Shown here one piece after another: positions 1-10,359 of a DNA stretch of 64,000 bases; position 1 is the first letter of the stretch; each line of letters starts with the position of its first letter. The stretch comes from Hoplostethus atlanticus. Taxonomy: Eukaryota; Chordata; Actinopteri; Trachichthyiformes; Trachichthyidae. The DNA lies in the NCBI GenBank assembly GCA_034670405.1, contig JAXDDX010000117.1, forward strand, positions 620,001 through 684,000, written 5' to 3'. The position numbers and the translations under genes are program-made. The notes beneath the pieces were generated by a model. That model had not been told where the DNA came from, searched no databases, and was given only the letters and a program-made list of their open reading frames with translations.

Positions 1-689
1 ATGGGCTATTATAATGACGGCTGCCGGTAAGCGCTCCTTATAGTAGTTCTGTTCAGTTTCTGCTTTTTGTAACTGGAACGCGAGTGACGTAAACATCTGG
101 GTATGTCCGACAATTATGTTCCTCCGTCTGTAAATTTTAATCCCGTCCAAATGCAAATGTTTTATTACCCACGTTACCCTGTAAAACTAATCCCGTCCGA
201 ATGGGGCTTATGATAAGTAACTACTCGTTAACTAGCTAGCATAGCTTGTAAGCAGTGTTAGCCAACAGCTAACGTTAGCTAATTTACATTGCAGATGGAG
301 ATTTTTCTGGACCGTTTAAATAAAAGATTATAGAGCGCGAACCTCGCCAATAACTCTGCGAATTTCTGTATAACAGGCAACTGCAGAAACATTCAGCCGC
401 CCTCTTTAAAATGTATGCAGTGAATATGCTCTGTGGGGTTAAGTTAACGTTAACTTTCGTTATGGATGACAGAAGTGGGAAAAGCTGTGACTCCTGTAAA
501 CGCGTAACGTTAGTGTCCAACTCAGCAGCGTACTGACCAGCAATAGTGTCCTTTTTCTGACTCTGTTAAAGACAAATCTAAAGTAAATGATTAAGAACGA
601 CATATTGTTAGAAAGGTAAACAAAGTAACGTTACAACTGCATCTGATCGTACGTCTGTTACATTTTAAATTGTTGTATTTTTCAGTAAT
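1..689. other. 5' flank of the Merlin-like gene, no coding feature
   Basis: AT-rich single-copy-looking sequence with several taacgtta/gctagc-type words and no convincing reading frame. A good splice acceptor (polypyrimidine run ending in tttttcag at 678-685) lies just before the first coding ATG of the Merlin-like gene. A non-coding upstream exon therefore probably exists, either here or further left. A possible donor (ccg|gtaagc) is at about 27, but nothing links the two. Confidence 0.4.
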
Positions 690-3600
690 ATGACATTGAC
701 AAGAAGACTACTCCAGAGGACAGCACAAGGGGGTAAACGCCTAATAAAATGGCTCCAGAGGGAGAGACTGTTGGCGAGGAAAAAACGATGCCCTGTTTGC
801 AACTACAGATTGAAATTCAAACGAACCAACACGACCAAGGATGGATATAGGTGGTAAGAGTCAGCATCATTGCCACACAGGCTACAGGCATTTTTTCATT
901 GAAGATACTACACCAGCCCCCCAAAGTGGGATTATCCTAATCTAGATTTTTTTTTAATATTAGCTATTATTTTGTGTTGATCCTCTTGTGCTCAATTATT
1001 GTGCTTATAATATGCATACTTTTGTACTTGAAGTGTTTTATGTGTATATGTGAGCAACAAACCAATCAAATTCCTTGCAAATGGAATTTGCCAATGAACC
1101 TGATTCTGATTAGAGAAGAGGTTAGCACAGTCTCTTGGGTGATAGGGCTTCAATTCCCACTCGGAGAAATTGCTCTCCTCTGTTCAAGAGTTCAAGAAGT
1201 TTATTTGTCACATACACACACGGGTGTGCAGTGAAATGTAAAAAGTGGCAATGCTCAACAGAAATGTGCAAAGGGCAAAATAATAGGTTCACACTATTTA
1301 CAATAAAAAAACAACAACACGATATTTACAGTATTACAGTAAGAGCTCTATATAAAAAGGCAACAACACAGTATTTACAGTAAGAGCACTTGAAAAATAA
1401 AAATATAGTAAAAAAGGGAAATCGTATGTATGTAATATATATATATAAATTATGTGTAGTCGTTACCTAAGTGTATGAGTGTGTGTGTGCATAGGAGGGG
1501 CAGTGTGTGGGTCTTGGTGGGGGCCCTGGTGAGGTCGGAGTTCACAGTCCTGATGGCCTGAGGAAAGAAACTCCGTCTCAGTCTCTCTGTTTTGGCAGCG
1601 TGACTACGGAGGCGCTTGCCTGACCGCAGCAGCTGAAACAGTCCGTTGTTAGGGTGGTGAGGATCCTTCATGATCCTGCAGGCTCTGGTTCTGCACCTCC
1701 TGGTGTATAAGTCCTGCAGGGTGGGGAGTGTAGTTCCAATAGTGCGTTCGGCTGAACGCACTACTCTCTGCAGAGCCTTCCTGTCCTGAGCGGAGCTGTT
1801 GCCAAACCAGGCAGTGATGCTTCCTATCAGGATGCTCTCTACAGCTCCAGAGTAGAAGGACTGAAGGATCCTCCGGGAGACTTTAAATTTCCTCAGTTTC
1901 CTGAGGTGGTAAAGGCGATGCCTCGCCTTCCTCACCAGAGTGTCAGTGTGTGTGGACCATGTGAGATCTTCGGTGATGTGGACTCCCAGGTATTTATACC
2001 TGCTCACCCTCTCCACAGTAGTCCCATTAATCCCCAATGGTGAGTACGTCCTCTGTTGTTGTGTCCTCCTAAAGTCCACAATCAGCTCCTTAGTTTTGGT
2101 GACATTCAAGAGGAGGCTGTTGTCCTGGCACCAGAGTGACAGATCAGCAACTTCCTCCAGGTAGGCCTTCTCGTCGTTGTCGGAGATCAGGCCCACCACC
2201 ACTGTGTCATCCGCAAACTTGATGATGGAGTTGGAGCTGAACCTGGCCACGCAGTCATGTGTGTACAGGGAGTACAGTAGGGGGCTGAGGACGCAACCTT
2301 GGGGGGATCCTGTGTTCAGGGTGAGGGGGTTGGAGGTGTGTCTACCCACACTGACTACCTGGGGCCTGGTGGTCAGGAAGTCCAGGATCCAGGCACACAG
2401 GGGGGTGTTCAGTCCCAGCTCAATCAGCTTGCCAGCCAGTCTGGTGGGGACTATGGTATTGAAAGCTGAACTATAATCAATGAACAGCAGTCTCACATAG
2501 CCCCCCTTCCGGCTGTCCAGATGAGAGAGTGTGGTGTGCAGTACCTGGGAGACAGCATCATCCGTGGATCTGTTTGGACGATAAGCAAACTGCAGCGGGT
2601 TCATGGAGCAAGGGAGGAAGGCGCAGATGTAGTCCTTTATCAGCCTCTCAAAGCATTTCATGACCACTGAGGTGAGGGCCACCGGTCGATAATCATTCAA
2701 GCATGCTGGAGAAGCATTCTTGGGCACAGGGACAATAGTGGATCTCTTGAAGCAGGCGGAGACCACAGACTCAGCCAGGGAGATGTTGAATATAGTGGTG
2801 AACACTGGAGCTAGCTGATTAGCACAGGTCTTCAGTACCTGCCCAGATATGCCATCTGGACCAGCAGCTTTCCTGGTGTTCGCCCTCGTCAGAGCCCTCC
2901 TCACACTGTGCTCGGTCACAGCGGTCACAGCGGTAGAACTCACTTCGGCTGCGCTAACAGTGATGTTGTTAGCCGGCGAGCTAGCGCTGTTGTTGCTAGC
3001 CTCAAACCGTGCATAAAATGAGTTCAGGTCGTCCGCTAGGGATGCGTCGGCACTCACAATTGCGGGGGATCTGCCCTGCCTCTGCCGTTTCTCTCTCCTA
3101 CTACTAATACCATCGGGGGAGCAGCTTCCCCGAGTTGGAATCAAACCCTGATCCTCTACTACCAAAGCACCTGCTGTAAGGCTATTCCACTTCGGGAGAA
3201 GTAACCTCGTTCACAGGCTCCAACAGCTTGAGTTTGAAAGGATTCAGTGACCATGAGGTTAAAGTGTACACTGTCATCTTTAGTTTTAGGGTACTTACAT
3301 CAATATTAGATGACATTACAATTACAGCACATTTTGTACATAGTCCACCCATTTTATGTTACCAAAAGTATTTTGACAGATTAACATTATGCACAATAGT
3401 AATACTAAGTCCTTGGTCGCATATCCTTTGCATGCAGTAACGTTCTGAAGTCTGTGACCTGTAGGCATCACCAGAGGCTAGATCTTCCCTGGTGATGTTC
3501 TAAAGGCTTTTTGTCTTCTCTTCAGTATGTGAAATATACAGTATATGCTGACTTGGATTCAGATTGGGTGTTTGATTTGTGAATTATCTTAATCTGTCCA

Positions 3601-5238
3601 AAGAATCAAAATAACAAAACATGTCACTTGCAAAGACTTCCAATGCTCAATGTAAGTTGACAATATTGTTTTGCCATCAACAATGTCCAAGAAATCAATA
3701 AATTAAACACTTATCACTATAGAATTATCACCCGGTGCCTTAACATTGTCTAACTAGGTATGCAATCTTGGATATTTACAGATATAACATGGATATAACA
3801 TGTGATATGTTACAGGAGCTGTAGAAAGGCAAACCACAGGGGCAGGAGCATCACAAGGTCCATCAGAGAGGGATCAATATTCTCCAGATCCCATATTCCA
3901 TTACCATCATGGATGCAAATTATGCACAGGTTGGATGCTCTCTCTGTCTTTGTCTCTCACTCTCTCTCTCTTACGCTCCGCAAATGTGTTTTGGTTATGT
4001 TGTAAGAATGTCCTGTAATATTGTTTAATATTACTGATATATTAAATCCACATTTGCTGGTTCGTTGTTAGTTAATTTAATTTTATATTTAAACATTGTT
4101 GTATTATTTCAATCAGGCTGGATTTATTGCTAATACAGTAGTTGTTATAGTAGCAGTATATAGCAGTTTATAGTAGTTGTCATGTGTAGTATTTTTTGTC
4201 TCAGTTTGTCACAGGGTTTGAGGAAGAGACAAGTGGACATGATAGAGGATGGAGTATGTGGGAGCAGCAAATCACTGACCAGGGTGACTACACTTTTGCG
4301 GGAAATCTGCGTTGAAGCAGTCAGGAGACTGGAGAGAAGACGAAAAATGAAAATTGGAGGGAGGACAGCTTTTGTAGCAATAGACGAGAGCAAATTCAGA
4401 CACAAAAGAAAGGTAAGGTCTGTTTTTGTAAAGTAAAATCATAATTTCTGTTTTGTATAGTACAGTACATCTGAATTACTACGGTACTAGAAATACAGTG
4501 GCAACAGGTTTTAATAGATTTAAAGGGATAGTCCATCCAAAATTATTTATAATAATCTATGATAGGTTAGACTCGCCTATGTCCATTTCATAGCATCCAA
4601 ACTCTGAGACTTAAAAGTGTTGCTTTGGAAGTTAGCCCTATGACATGGCCATATGCCAGGCAGTATTGCCATGACCCATGAGGGTGGATCAACAAGACCT
4701 GAAGTTAGTCTAACATTATCAAATGATGCATGATGGGGTGGACTGTCTTTAAGCATGACATTTTGCTTATTTTCAGTACGGACGTGGACGACGTGGACAC
4801 ACCTGGGGAAGACGCTTGTGGGTCTTTGGAATGGTGGAGGTGAAGAGGTCCTGTAGACGTCCTGTCTTGAAGCTAGTGAAAACTCGATCCAGGAGGCGAT
4901 TACTCCCGATAATCCAAAAATATATTAGATCTGGTAGTGAAGTGATAAGTGATTGCTGGCGTGCCTACAACAGATTGATGCATGAGGGTTACATTCACTA
5001 CCAGGTCAATCACCAGAGACATTTTGTCTACCCTGGGAATGGTGCTCACACCCAGCACATTGAACGGGCATGGCAAAGTTATAAAGAGGACATCTATAGA
5101 TACAGGGGAAACTTCACAGAGAAGGCCTTGAAGATGAATTTAAGGTTCATAGAGTGGAACCACTGGCTTGGAAAGGAACACAGGGAGGGCATTCTTGGAC
5201 GCTTATTTAAAGATGTAAGAGCATGTTACAAAGTGTAA
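690..5238 (+). CDS. Merlin (IS1016/ISXO2-like) DDE transposase, 4 exons, intact
   Basis: Four exons, 690-853, 3816-3929, 4205-4412 and 4777-5238, join without a stop into a 315-residue protein (948 nt including TAA). Every intron is GT-AG, and codons split at two junctions are restored correctly (TG|G and AG|T). Exon 1 carries a zinc-ribbon-like CPVC at residues 34-37, followed by an aromatic/basic stretch ending in W55-S-C57. Exons 3-4 form an ISXO2-like DDE domain: D153 in AIDESKF, then HKRKYGRGRRG, D221 in VISDCWRAY and E258 in HTQHIERAW. Length and motif order fit Merlin transposases of the bacterial IS1016 group. Catalysis would be cut-and-paste DNA transposition in the nucleus. The start ATG is the first after the exon-1 acceptor; an upstream coding exon cannot be excluded. 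No terminal inverted repeats were found around it, so it may be either a recent transposon or a captured gene. Confidence 0.8.
1185..3230 (-). mobile_element. Rex1-like non-LTR retrotransposon (LINE), 5'-truncated
   Basis: A minus-strand LINE inside intron 1 of the Merlin-like gene, in opposite orientation. It has one long reverse-transcriptase frame (1450-3165), then a 3' UTR running to about 1185. On the minus strand the 3' end reads gtgtatgtgacaaataaa followed by short cttgaa-type repeats, the tail style of Rex1/Babar LINEs in fish. The left boundary is fairly clear from this tail. The right boundary (3165-3230) is uncertain. The endonuclease domain is missing, so this is a 5'-truncated copy. 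Confidence 0.75.
1450..3165 (-). CDS. LINE reverse transcriptase (Rex1-like), partial ORF2
   Basis: This 571-residue open frame is uninterrupted. RT landmarks occur in order: [10 protein letters not shown] (about residues 99-108), [10 protein letters not shown] (157-166), the palm aspartate in FIDYSSAF (228-235), [19 protein letters not shown] (286-304) and the catalytic FADD (317-320). It is followed by a thumb/C-terminal region with RYKYLGVHI. These are the hallmarks of CR1-clade (Rex1/Babar) polymerases, which copy their own RNA at nicked DNA. The apurinic-type endonuclease normally upstream is absent. The first 30 or so residues look unrelated to the family and may come from flanking sequence, so the ATG is arbitrary. 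An open frame of this length suggests a recent insertion. Confidence 0.8.
   Translation of the reverse strand: MVVEDQGLIPTRGSCSPDGISSRREKRQRQGRSPAIVSADASLADDLNSFYARFEASNNSASSPANNITVSAAEVSSTAVTAVTEHSVRRALTRANTRKAAGPDGISGQVLKTCANQLAPVFTTIFNISLAESVVSACFKRSTIVPVPKNASPACLNDYRPVALTSVVMKCFERLIKDYICAFLPCSMNPLQFAYRPNRSTDDAVSQVLHTTLSHLDSRKGGYVRLLFIDYSSAFNTIVPTRLAGKLIELGLNTPLCAWILDFLTTRPQVVSVGRHTSNPLTLNTGSPQGCVLSPLLYSLYTHDCVARFSSNSIIKFADDTVVVGLISDNDEKAYLEEVADLSLWCQDNSLLLNVTKTKELIVDFRRTQQQRTYSPLGINGTTVERVSRYKYLGVHITEDLTWSTHTDTLVRKARHRLYHLRKLRKFKVSRRILQSFYSGAVESILIGSITAWFGNSSAQDRKALQRVVRSAERTIGTTLPTLQDLYTRRCRTRACRIMKDPHHPNNGLFQLLRSGKRLRSHAAKTERLRRSFFPQAIRTVNSDLTRAPTKTHTLPLLCTHTLIHLGNDYT
4524..4748. mobile_element. 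TTAA-flanked MITE in Merlin intron 3
   Basis: A 225-bp non-coding insert bounded by TTAA at 4520-4523 and 4749-4752. Its ends form imperfect inverted repeats: agggatagtccatcc on the left, and agacagtccacccc when the right end is reverse-complemented. The TTAA target duplication fits piggyBac- or Kolobok-type MITEs. It lies wholly inside intron 3 (4413-4776) and leaves both splice sites intact. Confidence 0.6.
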
Positions 5239-5360
5239 CAACCTTCCTGAAGGGCTCAGTTTGTCTTTGAACCCAGTTTTTATTAAGGGTTTATGATAGG
5301 TATATATTTCCATGGTAACAACAATTTAAGCTTTTACATTTTTTTTATTTGATTTCTTTG

Positions 5361-5930
5361 TAATACCATGGGATTAAAGATTGCTTCCTTTTACAGTACA
5401 GTTTCATCTTACTTACTGAGTAAATTGTCATGTTTTACTTAGCAACGTTGCGGAATACCTATGGTACAAATTTGTGTTGATTGCATGGAAAAGGGAATAA
5501 TCTATTACAAATTATATGGTAAAAGCCTGGTAATACCATGGAAACAAACACGGCTTCCTTTTACAGTACAGTTTCAGCTTACATACTCAGTAAATTGTCA
5601 TGTTTTACCAAGTAACATTGCGGAATACATATTGTACAAATTGTGTTGATTGCATGGAAAAGGGAATAATGTATTACAAATTATATGGTAAGAGCCTGGT
5701 AATACCATTGAAACAAACACGCTTCCTTTTACAGTACAGTTTCAGCTTACTGAGTAATGTGTCATGTTTTACCAAGTAACGTTGCGGAATACATATGGTA
5801 CAAATTGTGTTTATTGCATGGAAAAAGGAATAACCAGTTACAAAGGATACGGTAAGAACCTGGTAATACCATGGAAACAGACATGGCTTCCTTTTACAGT
5901 ACAGTTTCAGCTTACTTACTGTAAATTGTA
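5361..5930. repeat. ~170-bp tandem repeat, 3+ copies
   Basis: The block beginning taataccatgg recurs at 5361, 5531, 5700 and 5864, giving periods of about 170, 169 and 164. Each unit includes ttccttttacagtacag, tcatgttttac, gttgcggaatac and attgcatggaaaagggaat. Copies differ by scattered substitutions and small indels. The short reading frames in this stretch (5461-5649 plus, 5674-5943 minus) simply follow the repeat. The array starts about 120 bp after the Merlin stop codon. Confidence 0.85.
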
Positions 5931-6478
5931 AAAACATCTGCAAGAACGTACCCAGTATTTAAGAAGATGTACCATGACCCTAGAGGAAAACTGTTCCTGC
6001 GGGCGGGGGTAGTTACCAGGTAAGTATAAGGTAAATTAAATAAACCCTTTATAAATGGGTGTAGCCATGAATAATGGCTATGTAAGAAAAAGTAATTTAT
6101 TGGAAAGTACTATCTTAATTTTAAGATAGTACATAATTCAACTTTAGCTGTTGCCAACATAAACCTTGGATAACTACAATTGTGACTTGAATAGATGAGT
6201 AATAGAGGAGGTGTTTCTAAGAATTGGTTGCCTACTTTCCTAGGAAGTAGCCTACGCGATTATTTCTGAATTATTACCAACCTAAACCGGTCACAACTAC
6301 ATGGTATTTAGTTGAGTTGATGGGTAAAAGTGGAGGTTTTTCTTAGTATTTCAGCTGTAGTTTCTCTGTATTTACCTACTTGTTACCTGTGGTAATTACC
6401 CATAATATACTGTAATTACCATATATTTACCAGGTAAATACTTGGAAATTAGGCGACTGTAAAAGGAAGGGTTACTTA
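5931..6478. other. Non-coding spacer
   Basis: AT-rich with several taccaggtaa/ggtaattac words around 6000-6440. An exon-like stretch with a good donor (ccag|gtaagt near 6019) is visible, but I could not attach it to a frame or family. No gene is supported. Confidence 0.3.
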
Positions 6479-6926
6479 AAATGCAGTTGAGTTTACTGCA
6501 TTACTATATGATTTCTTTCATATACATATACATCTACTGTAATCTAACACAAGCTCTATATATATATATATATACCTCAGTCTATCACAAAGGATCACAG
6601 GGGATGCTTGCTGTACTTCATTTGAATTACTTGACGAAATGACCCTTGCATAGTCTTTTTTGATGACAATTATGGTGTTTGACCGCATTATTTGATAATG
6701 GCCATTGTATTTGAAAATGCACCAATAATTAAACTTCAACGATGAACATATCCAATGTTCTGGTGCTGTGATAAACTTTTGCATATAATATTCTCTCATT
6801 TGACACTGGTATTTATATTTTGCATGCTACATTACATTTTGAACCCAAAATGAGCAGTATAGCATTCTGTGTTAAGAGTTTTGCACATTGAAAATCTGTT
6901 GTGCAAATTGAGTCAAAGCAATCGAA
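6479..6926. mobile_element. Right arm of a Tc1/IS630-type DNA transposon (copy of 26530-27016)
   Basis: About 450 bp nearly identical to 26530-27016. Shared words include tatcacaaaggatcacagggg, gcaccaataattaaacttc and tgagcagtatagcattctg. The copy ends in the same terminal motif, gtcaaagcaatcg then aaaaaactg, followed by TA. No left end is visible, so this is a partial copy. The short minus-strand frame over it (6518-6799) is not a gene. Confidence 0.75.
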
Positions 6927-7022
6927 AAAAACTGTAATCGTGCACGCAGTGTATAGCTGTGAAAATTGTAATACTAGCAAAAAGTCAAGTTTACTTCTGT
7001 TGTTATAAAAGACTGTCTTCTC

Positions 7023-7051
7023 TTCTGTGTGTGTGTGTGTGTGTGTGTGTC
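7023..7051. repeat. (TG)n microsatellite
   Basis: About 29 bp of uninterrupted gt dinucleotides. Confidence 0.9.
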
Positions 7052-7274
7052 TCTTTAGGCCTCATTTCCTGACACTCTGCTGTGTCCTGGTGAGGAATAC
7101 CGACACGTCACCCGCCTCACCTTCACCACTGCCTGACCTTTGACCTGACCTTGACCTTCTGTTCTTCTGTCAGTGCCTTCGAGAGTAGTCCAGTCTCAGA
7201 CTGGAAACTCTCCAGTTTCTAGTTGTCGTGAACACAGTGGTCAACAGTGTCAGTGGTCACCTTATGGGAATCTG

Positions 7275-8515
7275 ATAATAATTACTGCACAATGTAATAA
7301 CTTTAAAAATGTAATAAAATATCCCTCTGCATTATTGAAAAATGTAAAAAATTATATAACCTGTTATTGTAATAAATTGCCAGATAATGTAATAACATTT
7401 TCAGACTGATAATGTAGTAACTGTTTTCCAAATCATGTGATACATTAGTTAATTGACAGACAATTATTACCTTCTATGGGTTATAACATAACACATTTTT
7501 AACTGATAATGTAATAAAGAGCAATAAAGTAATCACTTATAAGAATCATACAAACTCAAATGGGGTTTTGTTTTTTCATGTCTTGAACATTTTAAGCATC
7601 AGTAACAAGTCATTTGAAAGCAGTCTCCACACTTGTACAGCAAAAAATGCTCCAGTGTTGCTATCAAAAAGGATGAAATTAACTATCCAACAAATACTGT
7701 TTTTATTTCTTGTTTGTAGCACTCTCTTCTGCTCTATGTTAGAATGAAGAGAAGAACAAAGATACAAAATAAATAAAATTAAATCGTCCTTCAATTAATA
7801 TCAGTCACAACTTGAATACAGTCAAATAAAAAAATAAAAAATCTTTAAAGGGAATTAGTGCTGGTCTTCTTGCATTAGTTAAATCAAGTAGTAATGTATT
7901 TTGATCCCAGTCCATGTATTGATTTATAAACAAGCAGCATTTCCTTATATTCAATTCTGTGCCTGACGGAAAGCCAGTGTAGTGACTTAAGAATCGGGGT
8001 GATGTGGTCTGACCTTTTGGTCCCTGTAAGAACTCTAGCAGCTGCATTTTGAATAAGCTGAAGCTTTTTGATGGTCTTTTGGGGAGCCCTGTCAAAAGAC
8101 CATTGCCGTAGTCAACCCTGCTAGAAATAAAAGCTTTTATGTGGCTATAGACTAAGATCAGAGTGAACTATAACACCAAGGGGGGCACCACAGGTCATAG
8201 GGGTCTAATTTAATATTTAGCTTAATTGTTAAAATTGTAATTGTACAGATGAAGACATCCATTTTGGTTGGTTATTACATAATGCACCTTATTATTACAT
8301 TTTCGTCATAAAAAAGTGCAACCACCACAATATGTAATAATTTATTATAAAATGCGGGCAAATTTATTTTTAATATATTGCGTTCAGGCTGTTTATTACA
8401 AAACAAATTATTATTACAAAATGCGGGTGTTATTACATAATGAAGTGAAAATGTATTACATTTTGTCGAGTTATTACATAATGCGGTGTTATTACATAAT
8501 GTGTTGTTACAAGGT
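7275..8515. mobile_element. Probable DNA transposon with inverted arrays of a TGTAATAAC motif
   Basis: The left part (7290-7520) holds several copies of atgtaataa/tgtaataac in forward orientation. The right part (8270-8510) holds many copies of its complement, ttattacataatg. Inverted subterminal repeat clusters of this kind are typical of non-autonomous DNA transposons, where they act as transposase-binding sites. A LINE fragment sits between the clusters. Exact ends and target duplications were not resolved, and I cannot name the superfamily. Confidence 0.45.
7845..8130 (-). pseudogene. LINE reverse-transcriptase C-terminal fragment
   Basis: Read on the minus strand in one frame, the stretch encodes KKLQLIQNAAARVLTGTKRS, then DHITPILKSLHWLSVRHRIE and a YKSIHGLGSKYI segment before a stop. 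This is the conserved post-polymerase region of L2/CR1-type LINEs in fish. The larger minus-strand frame 7805-8095 is out of register and is a shadow. The copy is truncated at both ends. Confidence 0.7.
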
Positions 8516-8559
8516 GGAAGAAAAACACTGCTGCGATCCAAGGAGACCTCGGAGGACTT

Positions 8560-9075
8560 CAGGAAGTGAGTAGGGAGTTCCCATCAGTCTGGGGAAGGTT
8601 ATAAAGTCACATCAAAAAGATTTGGGCTCCATCAGTCCACTGTGAGCCAAATAATATATAAATGGAGAGCATTTAACATGACGGCAAGTCTGCCTAGAAG
8701 TGGACGTCCTAAAATATCATAAATATACTAGACTAGGTTAGATTTACTAGAAGACTAGTAAAAAAATGAGTCAAGAATAATGTCCAGAGATCTACAAGCC
8801 TCCATTGCTGCATCTGATGTCATTGTGCATCCTTCAACAATAAGATAGAAATGGCATTCATGTAAGGGAAGCCAGGAAGAGGCGTCTACTGTACTCAAGC
8901 GGGCTGTTCATGTGAGACAGCCCTCAAACCTCACAAGTTGGCCAAGTTCTGTAAGGAGGGGTGTAAATCCCTCAAGGAAGATGCCAGAGACTGATCAGTA
9001 ATAAGAGACATTTACTCCGTCATCGCTGCTGAAGAAGGTGCCACAAGTTGTTGGTTCAAGGAGTTCACACAGTGT
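8560..9075 (+). pseudogene. Decayed Tc1/mariner transposase N-terminal region
   Basis: The nucleotide sequence follows the start of a Tc1-like transposase: a ggggaaggttataaagtcac block, then ccatcagtccactgtgagcc, aaatggagagcattt and agaagtggacgtcct, corresponding to the paired-type helix-turn-helix and the GRP-like linker. Stops and frameshifts are frequent and no long frame survives. The catalytic domain is not visible. Call based on the order of recognised blocks. Confidence 0.5.
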
Positions 9076-9207
9076 TATCTGAGTTTCTGTTAAATATACC
9101 AGTATTGTTGTCGATATGTTTGGGATATCGATGCATGCGACACAAATCTTTCTGAGCCGTAGACGCAGACCATTTTGATGGAAATACTCCTTACTAAATG
9201 AATTGTT

Positions 9208-9289
9208 TGGCAGCGGTGGGATTTGAACCCCCGCCCCCGAAGAGACTGGAGCCTAAATCCAGCGCCTTGGACCGCCCCTCCACGCTACC
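9208..9289 (-). tRNA. tRNA-Leu (UAG), probably a pseudogene
   Basis: An 82-nt leucine-type cloverleaf on the minus strand. The acceptor arms pair perfectly (ggtagcg with cgctgcc), the anticodon stem-loop is ctgga-tttaggc-tccag giving anticodon UAG, and there is a long variable arm and a B box ggttcaaatcc. The D-arm/A box is damaged (tggaggggcgg where tggccgagcgg is usual) and one T-stem pair is lost. No intron. The damage suggests reduced or no function. Confidence 0.7.
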
Positions 9290-9880
9290 ACATTTTCTCT
9301 GGTGGATCTTTCTGTGTGAGAGAGATACCGGACGTCGCCCATCATGGCAACAGTGTCTCCTGATTGGATCTCCTTCTCCACCAGATGGGAGTCGGGGCAA
9401 GTAAAAGTCTTACTTGTGGCAGTATAAGGTAACACAAGAAAGATCATCATGATTATCTACTTGCAACTAGAATTAGTTGGCTGGTCACTGATCCAAAAAG
9501 CAACTTGTTAACGGGTTGTTTCTATGGAGCTAGCTAGCAATAGCCAAGGGCTTCCCAATGAGCTGAATGCAGGAAAATGTGATTGCTTCCAGGTTGAAGC
9601 AATAGGAAAACATCCCACCTTTGTGCTTCGTCAGACATTACGTGAATGCAGCAACAAGTTCTCTGGGCATTGTTCACTGAATAAATGCCTGACATTTGAA
9701 TTTCACAATTCATTGTACAAGCAGGGGTTTCCTAGGTGGAGGCTGGAACAGGCAGTTCAAGAATCTAGCACTCTGATTGGACTCAGCAAGCATCTGGTCC
9801 TGGATGCTTGTGACACAAATCTTTCTGAGCCGTAGACACCGACCACTTTGATGGAAATAGTTCTAACTAGATGAATTGTT
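9290..9880. other. Spacer between duplicated tRNA-Leu copies
   Basis: No recognisable gene. The plus-strand frame 9524-9835 (103 codons) has no motif I recognise, and its end lies in the repeated tRNA-flanking segment. About 75 bp next to each tRNA 3' end (from about 9130 and from about 9803) are near-identical, so the tRNA plus flank was duplicated with an offset of about 673 bp. Confidence 0.4.
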
Positions 9881-9962
9881 TAGCAGTGGTGGGATTTGAA
9901 CCCACGGCCCCGAAGAGACTGGAACCGAAATCCAGCGCCTTGGACCACTCGGCCCCGCTACC
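9881..9962 (-). tRNA. tRNA-Leu-derived gene with UCG anticodon, probable pseudogene
   Basis: A leucine-type body with long variable arm and an intact D arm (ggccgagtggtccaaggc). The anticodon loop reads tttcggt, giving UCG, an arginine anticodon, in place of UAG. The acceptor stem has a G-U pair at its base and a C-A mismatch. Near-identical 3' flanks show it is a duplicate of the 9208-9289 copy. Most likely a decayed copy rather than a true chimeric tRNA. Confidence 0.6.
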
Positions 9963-10162
9963 AGCCAATGTATGATGGACCTGGGAGAAACACAACAGCT
10001 CCTGGCTGTCCAGGCGATTGGAGGTAGAGCTAGGGGGCATCACGCTAGGTTGAAGTTGCTGGAGGACAAGGGGACTGAGAGGTTAAGGTGATGGGCTTCT
10101 AAATTTGTTCTACTTGGCCAGCATGGGTTACAGTGCCATTTTTGTTGCCTTTGATACTTGTC

Positions 10163-10227
10163 GGTTCCTCAGTATAATAGCCTAGACTTTGAATCAAGCA
10201 ATCAGATTTCAAATCTCAGTGGGAGCT
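10163..10227 (+). pseudogene. tRNA-Gln (UUG) pseudogene
   Basis: Matches the order of a tRNA-Gln: ggttcc start, gtataat of the D arm, anticodon region gactttgaatc (UUG) and a T arm ending atttcaaatctcagtgg. Several bases of the D loop are deleted, and the acceptor and anticodon stems carry mismatches. Confidence 0.55.
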
Positions 10228-10359
10228 CTAAATTGTGAGCCGTTGGAAATTCAGCAGGGCCTGTTCTAAAGAAAATTGTCAACTTCATTAAAAACAGCTG
10301 TGGCGGACTGGAGGGAGGGTGGGGGGAGGCTTAATTGGATCCAGGAGAGAGGTGAGTTA

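Noticed and set aside
690..5238. Bacterial IS contamination as the source of the ISXO2-like domain
   Set aside because: Four spliceosomal exons with GT-AG introns and fish repeats inside the introns; Merlin elements are known eukaryotic relatives of IS1016.
9524..9835. 103-codon frame between the tRNA-Leu copies
   Set aside because: No recognised motif; the 3' end lies in the duplicated tRNA-flanking segment; no promoter or splice context.
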